A DNA stretch of 27,598 nt. Source: a virus. Position numbers and translations under genes: made by a program. Under the pieces are notes generated by a model, which ran no database searches, was not told the DNA's origin, and saw only the letters and a list, made by a program, of their open reading frames with translations. This document shows positions 11,465-20,800 of this stretch, one piece after another; position 1 is the stretch's first letter; each line of letters begins with the position of its first letter. The stretch spans positions 1 through 27,598 of the IMG/VR virus record IMGVR_UViG_3300031974_002984; one strand, given 5' to 3'.

Positions 11465-12267
11465 TAGGCTTCTTCATCACATAATGAGAAATCCCAACCA
11501 CAAACCATTGGAGAGGTTTGATAAAAGGTTGATGTTTCCCCTTCGGTATATATGTCTTCAATGGATTTATAGTAAGCATTCAAATCTATGCTTACAGAAG
11601 CATTAGCCCATTCAACAGTTAAATAACCAGTAGCAGAATCAAAAGTAGATTGTGCAGATACAAAAGAATTTCCGTATTGATCGGATGCACTGTTAAGCTC
11701 AGAAACAAAATCATCATTAGATGCAGTTGCAAAATAAGCTGCTGCATCTTGTGCATAGCCTTCTACATCTGTTAATGATGAATTATAAGAATCTATTTCT
11801 GCCTGAGTTAGCTCTACATCATTGCCACCCATAAAGTCTTGCAATGCTTGAGCATCTTTCACATCACCAGTAGATTGTGCAGTTTCTGCCATTTCGTTAA
11901 CCGCTAAAACGGTTACGATTACCATAGTTGCTTGCACAAAAGAATCAATCGCTGTATTCATATTATCTATAGCAGCATTAGCCATTTCGTCTAAATAAGC
12001 TGAAGCATCGTAGTAAGTCATAGCAGATACTACGCTTAAAGATGTATTGTAGGCATCCATTTGTTCTGTGCTTATATAACCGCTATCAACTGTGCCATCA
12101 GGTGCAATACCACCTATCCAAGCATAATGATTAAGACCGCCCACAGCCATAATGCCATTATCAATGCTATTTACGATAGATTGGCTATCGGTTACTAAAT
12201 CATCAATCTCTGTCGCTGGTAGTCCTAAAGCGCTCAGAGAGAGTAAGGTTGTTATCAGTTTTTTCAT
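11464..12267 (-). CDS. Exported acidic protein of unknown function, 267 aa
   Basis: Has a clear signal peptide (MKKLITTLLSLSALGLPATE, cleavage near residue 18) and a strongly acidic, Ser/Ala/Asp/Tyr-rich mature part with long helices (YDASAYLDEMANAAIDNMNT) and a hydrophobic segment (ATMVIVTVLAVNEMA, about 114-128). Two Cys lie near the C-terminus (VCGWDFSLCDEE). No known domain recognised. It sits in the lysis block between holin and lysozyme, and overlaps the previous gene by 65 bases. It could be a periplasmic lysis or superinfection protein; the alternative is a virion protein. Its low-complexity composition is unlike its neighbours. Confidence 0.6.
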   Translation of the reverse strand: MKKLITTLLSLSALGLPATEIDDLVTDSQSIVNSIDNGIMAVGGLNHYAWIGGIAPDGTVDSGYISTEQMDAYNTSLSVVSAMTYYDASAYLDEMANAAIDNMNTAIDSFVQATMVIVTVLAVNEMAETAQSTGDVKDAQALQDFMGGNDVELTQAEIDSYNSSLTDVEGYAQDAAAYFATASNDDFVSELNSASDQYGNSFVSAQSTFDSATGYLTVEWANASVSIDLNAYYKSIEDIYTEGETSTFYQTSPMVCGWDFSLCDEEA

Positions 12268-12880
12268 CTTGTATGTATTCTATCCCTATTTTCAGTATGC
12301 TATTAAAATATTCCTTTCTTTTTTTGCAATCTATATAGCCAAACATCTTAGTCCATTTGCATTTCTTTAAATAGTGCGGAATGTAAAGATGTGGCTCTCT
12401 TTTCATTGCAAGATAAGCAGCTTTACCAACAACCAATTTGCCGTTGATATTTAAAGGACATGGTGTGCCTGATTTAAACATGGCATCCCAAGTTTCAACC
12501 GATTCGCACATTCTTGATACTGCTGCTACTGTCATGCCAAGATCCTTTAATACTTTTGCATCCCTTCTTCTATTACATTCTTCATCTTGTTCGTATTTCC
12601 CACTAGAAGCACCAATAAGTTGTAATTGCAAACCAGTAGATTTAGATATTAAACAACTATCGCTACCGCTACTCATAAGACTAGGTGCAATAGCAGAATA
12701 AACAGGCATAGTTTTAGCACTAGCACCCTGACCGCTATAGTTATTGGTAGTGGATGTGGATTGATTGTAAGACTCTACAGTAGAGTTATAGTTGTTTTTA
12801 CCAAAACCTTCAGCGTTTTGGTTGTTATCTTCTTGAGAATATAAAGAAAGGGAAAGCAATGCCCAAAGTATGCGGAGCAT
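12203..12880 (-). CDS. Exported protein with Cys-rich core, phage-conserved type
   Basis: An N-terminal hydrophobic segment (MLRILWALLSLSLYSQED) suggests export. Next comes a Ser/Asn/Gln-rich linker (residues about 20-65), then a core with several Cys: SCLIS (about 77), EECNRRRDAKVLKDLGMTVA (about 99-118), RMCESVETWDAMF, TPCP. The 'EECxRRRxAxxLxxxG' block is one I recall from unassigned phage proteins near lysis or tail-fibre genes. The function is unknown. It starts at TAATG with the holin gene. Its 3' 65 bases overlap the next gene. The alternation of exported genes suggests a periplasmic step in lysis or virion exit. Confidence 0.6.
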   Translation of the reverse strand: MLRILWALLSLSLYSQEDNNQNAEGFGKNNYNSTVESYNQSTSTTNNYSGQGASAKTMPVYSAIAPSLMSSGSDSCLISKSTGLQLQLIGASSGKYEQDEECNRRRDAKVLKDLGMTVAAVSRMCESVETWDAMFKSGTPCPLNINGKLVVGKAAYLAMKREPHLYIPHYLKKCKWTKMFGYIDCKKRKEYFNSILKIGIEYIQDEKTDNNLTLSERFRTTSDRD

Positions 12881-13356
12881 TATTCTTCAGGCTTATGGCT
12901 TGCTCCAAAATAGAAAGAGATAACAGCACTAGCCAAACCGCCAAGATAACCAAGCACCAAAGATACGATGGTATCTGAATTAGCATCAGGTGGTTGTAGC
13001 GTTACTAAGAATATGTAGCCTAAGAATCCAGTGATAGTTGCAAAACCTAAGACTCTAGGAGTCCAGTCTTTATTAAATTTGCTTCTAGCATCTTGAATAT
13101 CAGCAGTTTCTAAAGCAAAGATATCAACATCTAATTCTTTCATTCTAATTTCAAAATCTGTTTCAGCTTTCTTTAGCTCTAACATTTGCTCAGGAGTAGC
13201 TTGTTGAATAGCCTGCTCTATGCTTTTAGCTTCAGGCTTACAGCCTAATGCTTCAGCAACAACATTGGCTGCCATTCCTGCTAATGGACTGCCTAAAGCA
13301 GTTCCTATAGTTGGTGCTAGTGTGCCTATTAGATTTTTAATTTTTCCAAATTTCAT
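12880..13356 (-). CDS. Holin of the GTA three-helix type (Holin_3TMs)
   Basis: 158 aa with a glycine/alanine-rich N-terminal segment (KNLIGTLAPTIGTALGSPLA, about residues 7-26), a charged middle (QATPEQMLELKKAETDFEIR, about 52-71; the 'eLkkaE.dfe.r' stretch is family-typical), then two clear membrane helices (about 101-120, FATITGFLGYIFLV, and about 130-150, VSLVLGYLGGLASAVISFYF). The C-terminus is short and charged (ASHKPEE). This matches the Holin_3TM family known from gene transfer agents and phages, which permeabilises the inner membrane for endolysin release. It lies between two small membrane proteins and the exported proteins. The start shares ATGA with the preceding gene. Confidence 0.75.
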   Translation of the reverse strand: MKFGKIKNLIGTLAPTIGTALGSPLAGMAANVVAEALGCKPEAKSIEQAIQQATPEQMLELKKAETDFEIRMKELDVDIFALETADIQDARSKFNKDWTPRVLGFATITGFLGYIFLVTLQPPDANSDTIVSLVLGYLGGLASAVISFYFGASHKPEE

Positions 13357-13562
13357 ATTAATTTATAAAGAATAGTTGCAATAGCTCCCAAAAGGGCAAC
13401 GATAAAGGTAGTTAGGCTACCAATAATCCACCATTGCAATTTAGATAGGTGGTTATCAATCTTATCAAAATGTTTAAATGCTTGCTTCCAACGCTCTGCA
13501 CATTCGGTCTCATGGCGTACCAATTCGTGATGTACAGTTACAGCAGTTGGTTTAGCAGACAT
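13353..13562 (-). CDS. Small membrane protein with C-terminal helix (XhlA-like lysis protein)
   Basis: 69 aa: N-terminal soluble helical part (ELVRHETECAERWKQAFKHF and DKIDNHLSKLQWW) and a C-terminal membrane helix (residues 46-67, IIGSLTTFIVALLGAIATIL). The shape matches hemolysin XhlA-like accessory lysis proteins, which are coiled coil plus a C-terminal anchor. It is between a 39-aa membrane protein and the holin. It could modulate holin timing. Assignment is by layout, not by strong sequence match. Confidence 0.5.
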   Translation of the reverse strand: MSAKPTAVTVHHELVRHETECAERWKQAFKHFDKIDNHLSKLQWWIIGSLTTFIVALLGAIATILYKLI

Positions 13563-13681
13563 TATTTTTTCTTACCTTTTGGTTTAGGTGCTGAAGGGTA
13601 AAGATCCATGATTAAATCTTTGTGCATCCAACAAAGCATAATGATTAAAACTGAATTTGCGATAGTTAATACTTCAAACAT
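13562..13681 (-). CDS. Very small membrane protein, 39 aa
   Basis: MFEVLTIANSVLIIMLCWMH is a hydrophobic helix, then a basic Pro/Lys tail (PSAPKPKGKKK). The stop and the next start overlap (TAATG). It sits directly in front of the lysis genes. Candidate small antiholin or membrane partner; the sequence is too short to prove this. Confidence 0.5.
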   Translation of the reverse strand: MFEVLTIANSVLIIMLCWMHKDLIMDLYPSAPKPKGKKK

Positions 13682-13689
13682 AATTATCC

Positions 13690-13851
13690 TTAGTTAGCTT
13701 TCTTTTTTGGCTCTTCAGCTACCACTACTTCAGGCTCTTTGCCTTCTGCTGCTTGTAACCTAGAAACCAATACTCTTACAGTATGTTGCAAGTTAACAAT
13801 TTCTTGTTGAGCTTGTTTATAAAGCTCTTGGTAATCTAATTCATTCTCCAT
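13690..13851 (-). CDS. Short coiled-coil protein, 53 aa
   Basis: MENELDYQELYKQAQQEIVN then LQHTVRVLVSRLQAAEGKEP and a Val/Glu/Lys tail. Residues 5-35 form one amphipathic helix, likely a coiled coil, with no signal or membrane segment. AGGAG precedes the start. Such small helices next to lysis genes are common in phages, but the function is unknown. Confidence 0.5.
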   Translation of the reverse strand: MENELDYQELYKQAQQEIVNLQHTVRVLVSRLQAAEGKEPEVVVAEEPKKKAN

Positions 13852-13900
13852 TTCTACTCCTAATAAATAAAATTAACAATGTAAAAAATTATACATTAAT

Positions 13901-14155
13901 TTATACCCAAAGGGCATTACAAATATCTTGAATTAGCTGATCTTCGCCTGAAATATCAGTGGCTTGTTCAGCTTGATTCTCATCAAGATAATACCTAGTT
14001 AGATGCTTGCTATGGTGTGAATTAACTGGTAATTCATCATCATTAGGGTCATCAAAACTGGTGAGATAAACCACCATTAATCTAGGATTATCATTTTCAT
14101 CTACAGCAGGAAATACTTCCACCCTCTGTACACTTCTTGTTTTCTCAATAGCCAT
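13901..14155 (-). CDS. Conserved phage protein following the tail fibre, 84 aa
   Basis: MAIEKTRSVQRVEVFPAVDE followed by LMVVYLTSFDDPNDDELPVN, a HLTRYY block and DISGEDQLIQDICNALW. I recall this exact order ('VEV.PA... FDDPNDDELP ... DVSGED.L.Q.I..A.W') from uncharacterised proteins located after tail-fibre genes in marine phages. The function is unknown. A ribosome site (AAAGGAG) lies six bases before ATG. It may be a virion component or fibre chaperone, by position. Confidence 0.65.
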   Translation of the reverse strand: MAIEKTRSVQRVEVFPAVDENDNPRLMVVYLTSFDDPNDDELPVNSHHSKHLTRYYLDENQAEQATDISGEDQLIQDICNALWV

Positions 14156-14170
14156 TTTTTCTCCTTTTAA

Positions 14171-14806
14171 TTATTGAGTTATATAAAAACTTTTACTTGC
14201 ACCAACTGTAGTGCCAAAGTAATTAGTTGTTCCATTAAAATACCAAATGCCTGCGGGTACTGAAACAAGCCCCACACTAACAGTTGTAGCAGTAAATGAT
14301 GTTCTATTGCTTCTAGTAAAATTAGTTCCATTAATTGTCATAGTTTTCCATACATCGTCAGAATCATTGTCGGCATCTATTTGGGGGATAGTTAAATCGT
14401 TTCTTATAATTAATCTAGTGCTTGGGCTATAACTGGTATTTGGATTTGGAAAATAATCTGCTGCTCTTATTATAAATTGATCGTAAAATTCGCTACCAAT
14501 AGATCCATAATTATCTTCTAGGTAGCCATAAACCCCTGTACCACTAGGATTGCCAACAGTAATAGTGGTGCTTAAAGTTGCAATACTATTTGTGCCATAA
14601 AAATTTTTTAAAGATATTGTTCCGCTAGAAGGCACTGCTCCATAAGTTCCAGTAGTTCCTGAAGGCACTATGCTACCGCCTGCATAAAAATCACTAACTG
14701 CCCAATCAGCTAAAAAATTTGGATCTTGGAAATTAGAAATCCATTCAGGCTTCCATTCTTGAACTATGTCAGTCATGTCTATCAATCCGCTAGTTTGTAA
14801 TGTCAT
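14171..14806 (-). CDS. Fibre-associated structural protein, 211 aa
   Basis: After an acidic beginning (LIDMTDIVQEWKPEWISNFQ), the sequence becomes Ser/Thr/Gly/Asn-rich beta structure. It contains VPSSGTISLKNFYG (residues about 58-71), a motif typical of virion structural proteins in marine T4-like and other phages. The remainder looks like a beta-sandwich or adhesin tip (FTRSNRTSFTATTVSVGLVS). It starts within the last 17 bases of the J/fibre gene in another frame. It could be a tip adhesin or tail-fibre assembly protein; the sequence does not decide between them. Confidence 0.6.
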   Translation of the reverse strand: MTLQTSGLIDMTDIVQEWKPEWISNFQDPNFLADWAVSDFYAGGSIVPSGTTGTYGAVPSSGTISLKNFYGTNSIATLSTTITVGNPSGTGVYGYLEDNYGSIGSEFYDQFIIRAADYFPNPNTSYSPSTRLIIRNDLTIPQIDADNDSDDVWKTMTINGTNFTRSNRTSFTATTVSVGLVSVPAGIWYFNGTTNYFGTTVGASKSFYITQ

Positions 14807-17800
14807 CTAACTTTGCCTTCAATTCTTCTATTTGTTCTTGTTGTTCTTTAATAGCTTCAATTAATACGCCAATAAAGCCATCGTATTTAACTCTTTTAAT
14901 TGTTTTATTAGGATCTTCTATATCGCATTTTTCAGCAACTAAAAATGACATTTCTGTTTTTTCTACTTCCTGAGCTATAACTCCTGAAGACTGAACATCA
15001 TTTTTCTTCCATTTAAAATGTCTACCTGTAAGCGATTTAATAATTTCAATAGGGTTTTCTATATTTTGTATATCGTATTTTAATCTTTCGTCTGAAGTAA
15101 CAGTTGTAGAGAAAGCAACCACATCTCCTCTAGCATGTATATCGCCTTGAACACCGCCACCGCCTGACTGATTGTTAATCATAAAGTCACGAGATAAAGA
15201 AGCTAAACTGGTTGCATTACCACCAGTAAAAACTAACCTTGCATCATTACCGCCTACATTTTCAGCAAAGATATTATTTGAATATGCTGATCCTGAATTC
15301 TGAAAAGCAATACCTCTATCACTAGCATTATCATTGGTTTGCAATGTAAGCATGTCTCTACCATTAAATGCAGCATTACCAATATTGACTTTGCCATAAG
15401 CTTTTAAAGTGCTATTAGCTCTGATTGGAGCAGAAGAATAAAGCTCTGACGCTTCCACATAAAGAATACCAGTGCCACTTCCGCCACCTTTGATATAATT
15501 AGATGCTCCATCACTATCAAGTATAGTCCCAGTATCGTTTGTAAGCGTTCTGTAGAATGTAATATCCCCTGAAGTAGTAATATCTCCATCTTCACCACTT
15601 ACAGTAAATAGATAAGGAGTTGCTATCGTGCCTGTACCATCGCCATGTCTACCAATTACGAAATCTGCATTTCCAGTATTATTATCATTAGAATCTAAAT
15701 CTATATAAATAGCACCATAAGAGCTAATTCTTAAATCATCTTGTATAGCACCTGTATGATCACGAGAACCTATAGAATGGTAAGGAGCATTATTACCATA
15801 AAAAGTAATATGACCACCTCTAGGAAGATCAACGCCCCCTGTGCCACTTCCACCGCTAGTTGTATATAGTTGCACATGATCATTATTTGTAAGTGTAATA
15901 TCCCCACAAGCAACTGTTCCAATATTTACTAAATTCCTTGATGAATCTATGACTGTAGTTGATGAAACACTATATGAAGTAGCAAAAGCATTAGCACTAG
16001 CATCAAACACTTGTGTGCCTGCTCCATCTCCTAATCCAGTACCATCAGCAGAAGCACCAACACGAATAGAATCGTGATCAACAAGTAGCCCCATGCTAAA
16101 TGAAATATTAGTGCCTGCTGTTCCTATTGTTGCTGCATTCAGTGATATAAATCCATCTGTATCATGCCCGCCAAATAACATTTTACCTACACCATCGCCT
16201 GTTACTTGATACTGACCATTACCTGTGCCTGAATATCCAAGAGAAATAGAATAGTTGCCGTTACCATCATTAACATTATGACGAATAGAATAGTTGCCGA
16301 CACTATCTTTGAAAGCTAAAACATTATCGCCATCGGCATTGTCGTATCTAGCATCTAAAAATAAACATCCATCAATATTTACATTGGAACTGAAAGCTCC
16401 TGTAGATGCAGATATGGTTGATATTGTGCCTGTTATCGTGCCTGTAACGCTTAAATTACCACCAACAGTTAAGCCTTGAGCAATATCAACAGCACCACCG
16501 CTATCTATGTATAATTGCCTTACTCCACTGGTAATTAATGAAATTTGATCTGTGCTATAAGTTGAGCCATTACCAAAAACGATTGCAGCAGGTGAAGAGC
16601 CAGTTTCGCCATAATTGTAAATTGCTTGGGTTGCAATATAACCATCACTTACTATTCTTTGTGTTCCTGATAAATAAGATGATCCAGTTGATGTAACCCC
16701 ACCAATATTGATGCTAGTAGAAAAATCAGCAGTAGTTATATTGGTTAAGGCTCTTGCAGAATCAATAACTGTAGTTCCTGAAATACCAATGCCACCTGCA
16801 ACATTTAATTTTTGCCCTGATCCAACAGAACTGGTTGCTATACCCAAACTTCCTGAGTTTGTATAGTAATGGTTGGTGCTACCTTTATAAAATATATAAT
16901 CATTGCCATCGGTATCGGTGAACTGTATTCCAGTAGTTGCATCTGAGCTTGTAACATCTATAGGAGCATCGGAAGCTGAGGTAAAAGTATGTTGAGTTCC
17001 ACTGCCTGAATTAGCAGTAATAGCACCACTAGAGATAGCTCCTGAAAGGTATAATTCATTCCATTTATGGTTAGAAGCTCCTAAATTCATAGAGCTTCCC
17101 ACTCTAGGCAATAAAGAAGATCCATTTTGAGGTAAGGCTATTCCGCTACTGCTAGAATTAGAATTTCCTAAATAAACCCCAGTGTAATTTGCAGTTGATT
17201 CGTAACCAATGTTGATTTGTTGAGTAGAAGATCCTATTGCTGAGGTATATACATTTCCTGAAAAAGTAGAATTGTCTGAGGAGTCGATACTCAATGGCGT
17301 TGTGGATGTAAGTGAATTTCTAATATCAAAAACACCATCGTGTGACCTAATTAAATGCCTAGCAGGTGTTGTGTTTGAGGGTGCATCCAATCGAATTGTT
17401 GCAAAATCAGCTCCACTAGATGCAACATGTAACTGATTTGCAGGACTTACAGTACCTATACCAAGACTTTCAGCACTTGCATCCCAAAATAGTTTTGCAG
17501 TTGTGCCTGTATCTTCGTAGAAAGAGATGTCGCCTGTAGTATGACTAACTTGTAACCTTTGTGTTTGAGTACTTTTATTATCTGAAAGTGTTTGGACTGA
17601 GAAAACTCCACCATTTGCACGAAGTCGTAGATTTTTATCTGTTTGGTCTGACTCCATAAAGTCTAACGATAGAGCATTACCTATGAGTTCTGCATTACCA
17701 TCAACAGTCAAACCATCAGAAGTTACTGTACCTGTTACATCTATACCTGTTGAGGTTGTGGCTAGTTTTGGTGAATTGTCATGATAAAGCGTTACAGCAC

Positions 17801-20800
17801 CATCTGTACCAATAGTTAAACCTGTTTCATCAGCAGCATTTCCTGTAAGAAAGTTAATAGCATTTCCACCAGAAATGTTTAAAACTCCATTTCCTTTTTC
17901 TTTAATGTAACTATTACTGCCATCATGATAAATTTCTAAATCTAAACTATTGCCAAAAGTAGCTTTTGCATTATCTCCTAAAGAAATACCATGTGAGAAA
18001 TCAAATCTATCGCTAGTAGTATTCCAAAGAATCGTAGCATCGGTAGTTGAGTTAACCGCATCTTGAATCGTAATACCTGCACCATTAGCACTTGCAGAAG
18101 TATCTCCACTTCCATAGTTCAGCGTAATGTTTTTATCTTCTACATTAAGCGTTGCAGTTTCTAGAGTTGTAGTAGTGCCTTGTACTGTTAAATCACCTGT
18201 AACAGTTAAATTGGTAAAAGTAGGGCTACCACTAACAGCAATAGTTAAAGTATCAGTAGAGGCATTAGTAGTTAGTGCTATACCACTTCCTGCTGCCATT
18301 GTAAGAATGTTTGCATTAGTAGCATCGGAAGTAATAGTGCTTTGCCCTGAAACAGCTATCTTTTGGAAAGAGTCCACTGTTGAACTACTACCTGTTCCAT
18401 TGGTAACAATAAAACCACCTGAATCAGCAGCGATCCTGATTGCTCTTGATAAACTAGGCACACCAGTATTTGCAGGATAATTAGATAAATCGTAAGAAGT
18501 ATCTGTAGTAGTGACCTCTACTCTTATGTAATAAGTTGTATCAGCAGATAACGCTACAGTTGATCCGCTATTTGCAACAAAGTCTAAGTCACCAGTGCTT
18601 GTTACTGCTCCATATCCTTTTGATACAGAAGACTGGTATAACCCAAAGAAACCAAATACAGCTACATGATATTCAGTTGAAGTAACTCCGCTTCCATCAG
18701 AAGGATCAGGAATAAATGTTCCAGTAGTGTCTGCGGTAAAGGTTTGTTCACTAGAATGGGTATCTGTTCCACTAAAGTCTGAATTTTCACTAACTCTAAC
18801 TTTTAATTTAATGTTTGCAGGAATATCTGCTTCTGCTGCTGCTTCACTAGCTCTGTTAAATTCACCAAGTATTTGAGTAACATTTAATTTACCTGTTAGC
18901 GTTACATTAACTGCATCGGATGTTGATATAACAGCAGCATCGGTATTGTTTGATGAAGTATAAGAATAGGTGCTTAATGTTGTTCCTGTACCTGAGAGAA
19001 GATCAGATCTTGCTTCTTCGGTAAATCCATTTTCATCAAAGTAAACGATGTTATTTGCTTTAAAAGCTAATCTATCTAAATAAACTGTTCCATCATTTTT
19101 AACAGCAAAGGTTGCAGATTCAGGGTTATTAGCACCTGCAAAAATATTGTATTCTTCATCAGCATCCGCACCAATGCCAACTGTACCTGTTCCTGTGCCT
19201 GCGGTTACTTGACCTTTAAAAAATGCACTTCCTGTTGAATTGATTCTAAAGTTTTTAGCAGATAGAGATCCATTGTTTAGATTGAACTTTAAACCTGCTG
19301 TAGAAAAGTCTGAGCCATTGCCTGTTCCTGAATGGTTAGATGATGTTAGCGATCCTGCGGTTACATCATCTGCTGAGATAGTGCCAAAAACACCTGAATC
19401 AGAAGTTAAAGTTCCTGTTGCTATTTCAGTTGCGGTAATAGTTCCTGCTGCTATCTTGTCTGCGGTAACAGCATCAGCAGCAAGTTCTGTAGTGGTAATT
19501 GCATCTGCTGCTATTTCTCCTGCTGTTAAGCTATTGGCAATAATTTTTCCTGCTCCAATAGTTCTTGCAGCAATACGATCACCAGTAATACTTCCTGCAA
19601 CAATCTTTGCTGCTCCTAAAGTGCCATCAATAATTAAATCGCCTGCAAAGAAATCGTCTACTGCAACAAAGTCATCTGCTATGCCATCGGCATTAGTATC
19701 TTGATACTTGTAACCTTGAGATTCTTCAGGAGTAGCATCGGTTTGTATGACAATTAATATATCGCCATCAATAGGATCTCTGCCAAATGCTGAGTTAAAG
19801 CCTGCATCATTAGGTGCATCAGTGCTACCTGTTTGCTCTAATCTAAAGAAACCACCAATAGGGAAGTTAAGATCAGGAACAGTTATAGGTGGCTCTGAAA
19901 CAGTAAAGTTTAAAGTTGCAGGATCAGATTCAGATCCAGTAGTTGTAATGGTGCTAACTTGTATTTTGTAATCACCTGTAGCAATAAAGTTAAGATCTAC
20001 AAATGTATCGTTAGTAATTTTAGAAAATACTGTATCGCCATCATTAGCTCCACCTCTAATATAACAATTTGCTCTATATTCTTTTGCAGGTGAATTAGTG
20101 TTTTCATTCCATGCAACATAAGGTCTTAAAGATGCAGAAGAATCACTATCTGTAAAACTTAAATTGGTGGGTGGTAATGCTTCAGTTCCAGTAGGGATAT
20201 CAGGTTGTTCAGGCACATTTTCTTCAGGTGGCTCTGCATCCCAATCATAAACATTAATATATTCAATAGCTTGGATATTTAATAAACCATTTTCCAAAAG
20301 ATCTATTGCTTCTATTCTGTAATAATCGCTACTTAAACCAAGACCTGCATAAGTAATATCAATAACATCACCAACAGATAATTTGAATAATTGAGGAGTT
20401 GCTAAAAAAGAAACTGTTTTTTGATTTCTTGATCTTCCAAGAATAGCTTTGCCCATGTTGTAAGCTATATAAGGATTGGTAATATAATCAAACTCTACTT
20501 TTAGTTCTAATTCTTCTCCACCATCATTATCTTTGTAATCTGTAAATGTTCCATCTGAATTAGGATCATGGAAAACAGTTACAGTATCAGCTTCATATTT
20601 CTTTTGACCATTAAAGAAATTGACTACAACTTTGTTATATTTTTTGCTTTTATCCTCATATTGTATTTTGATACCCTGATCATCAATAATATGATCATCA
20701 TTAACACTAAAAACAGAAGAAGCGGTATCTTCAATTAAAACTGTATACTTACCATTAAGATAATTTAAAAAACCTCTTATATTAGATAAAAGATCTCTAG

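Noticed and set aside
11464-12880. Rz/Rz1 spanin pair
   Set aside because: Overlapping exported genes suggested it, but neither has a Cys lipobox or the short proline-rich Rz1 form, and overlap is small relative to the genes.
18127-19704. Rightward open frames (117 and 154 codons) opposite the J/fibre gene
   Set aside because: They are mirror images of its Ser/Thr/Ala codons; the minus-strand frame is continuous for 2395 codons and fits a known protein architecture.
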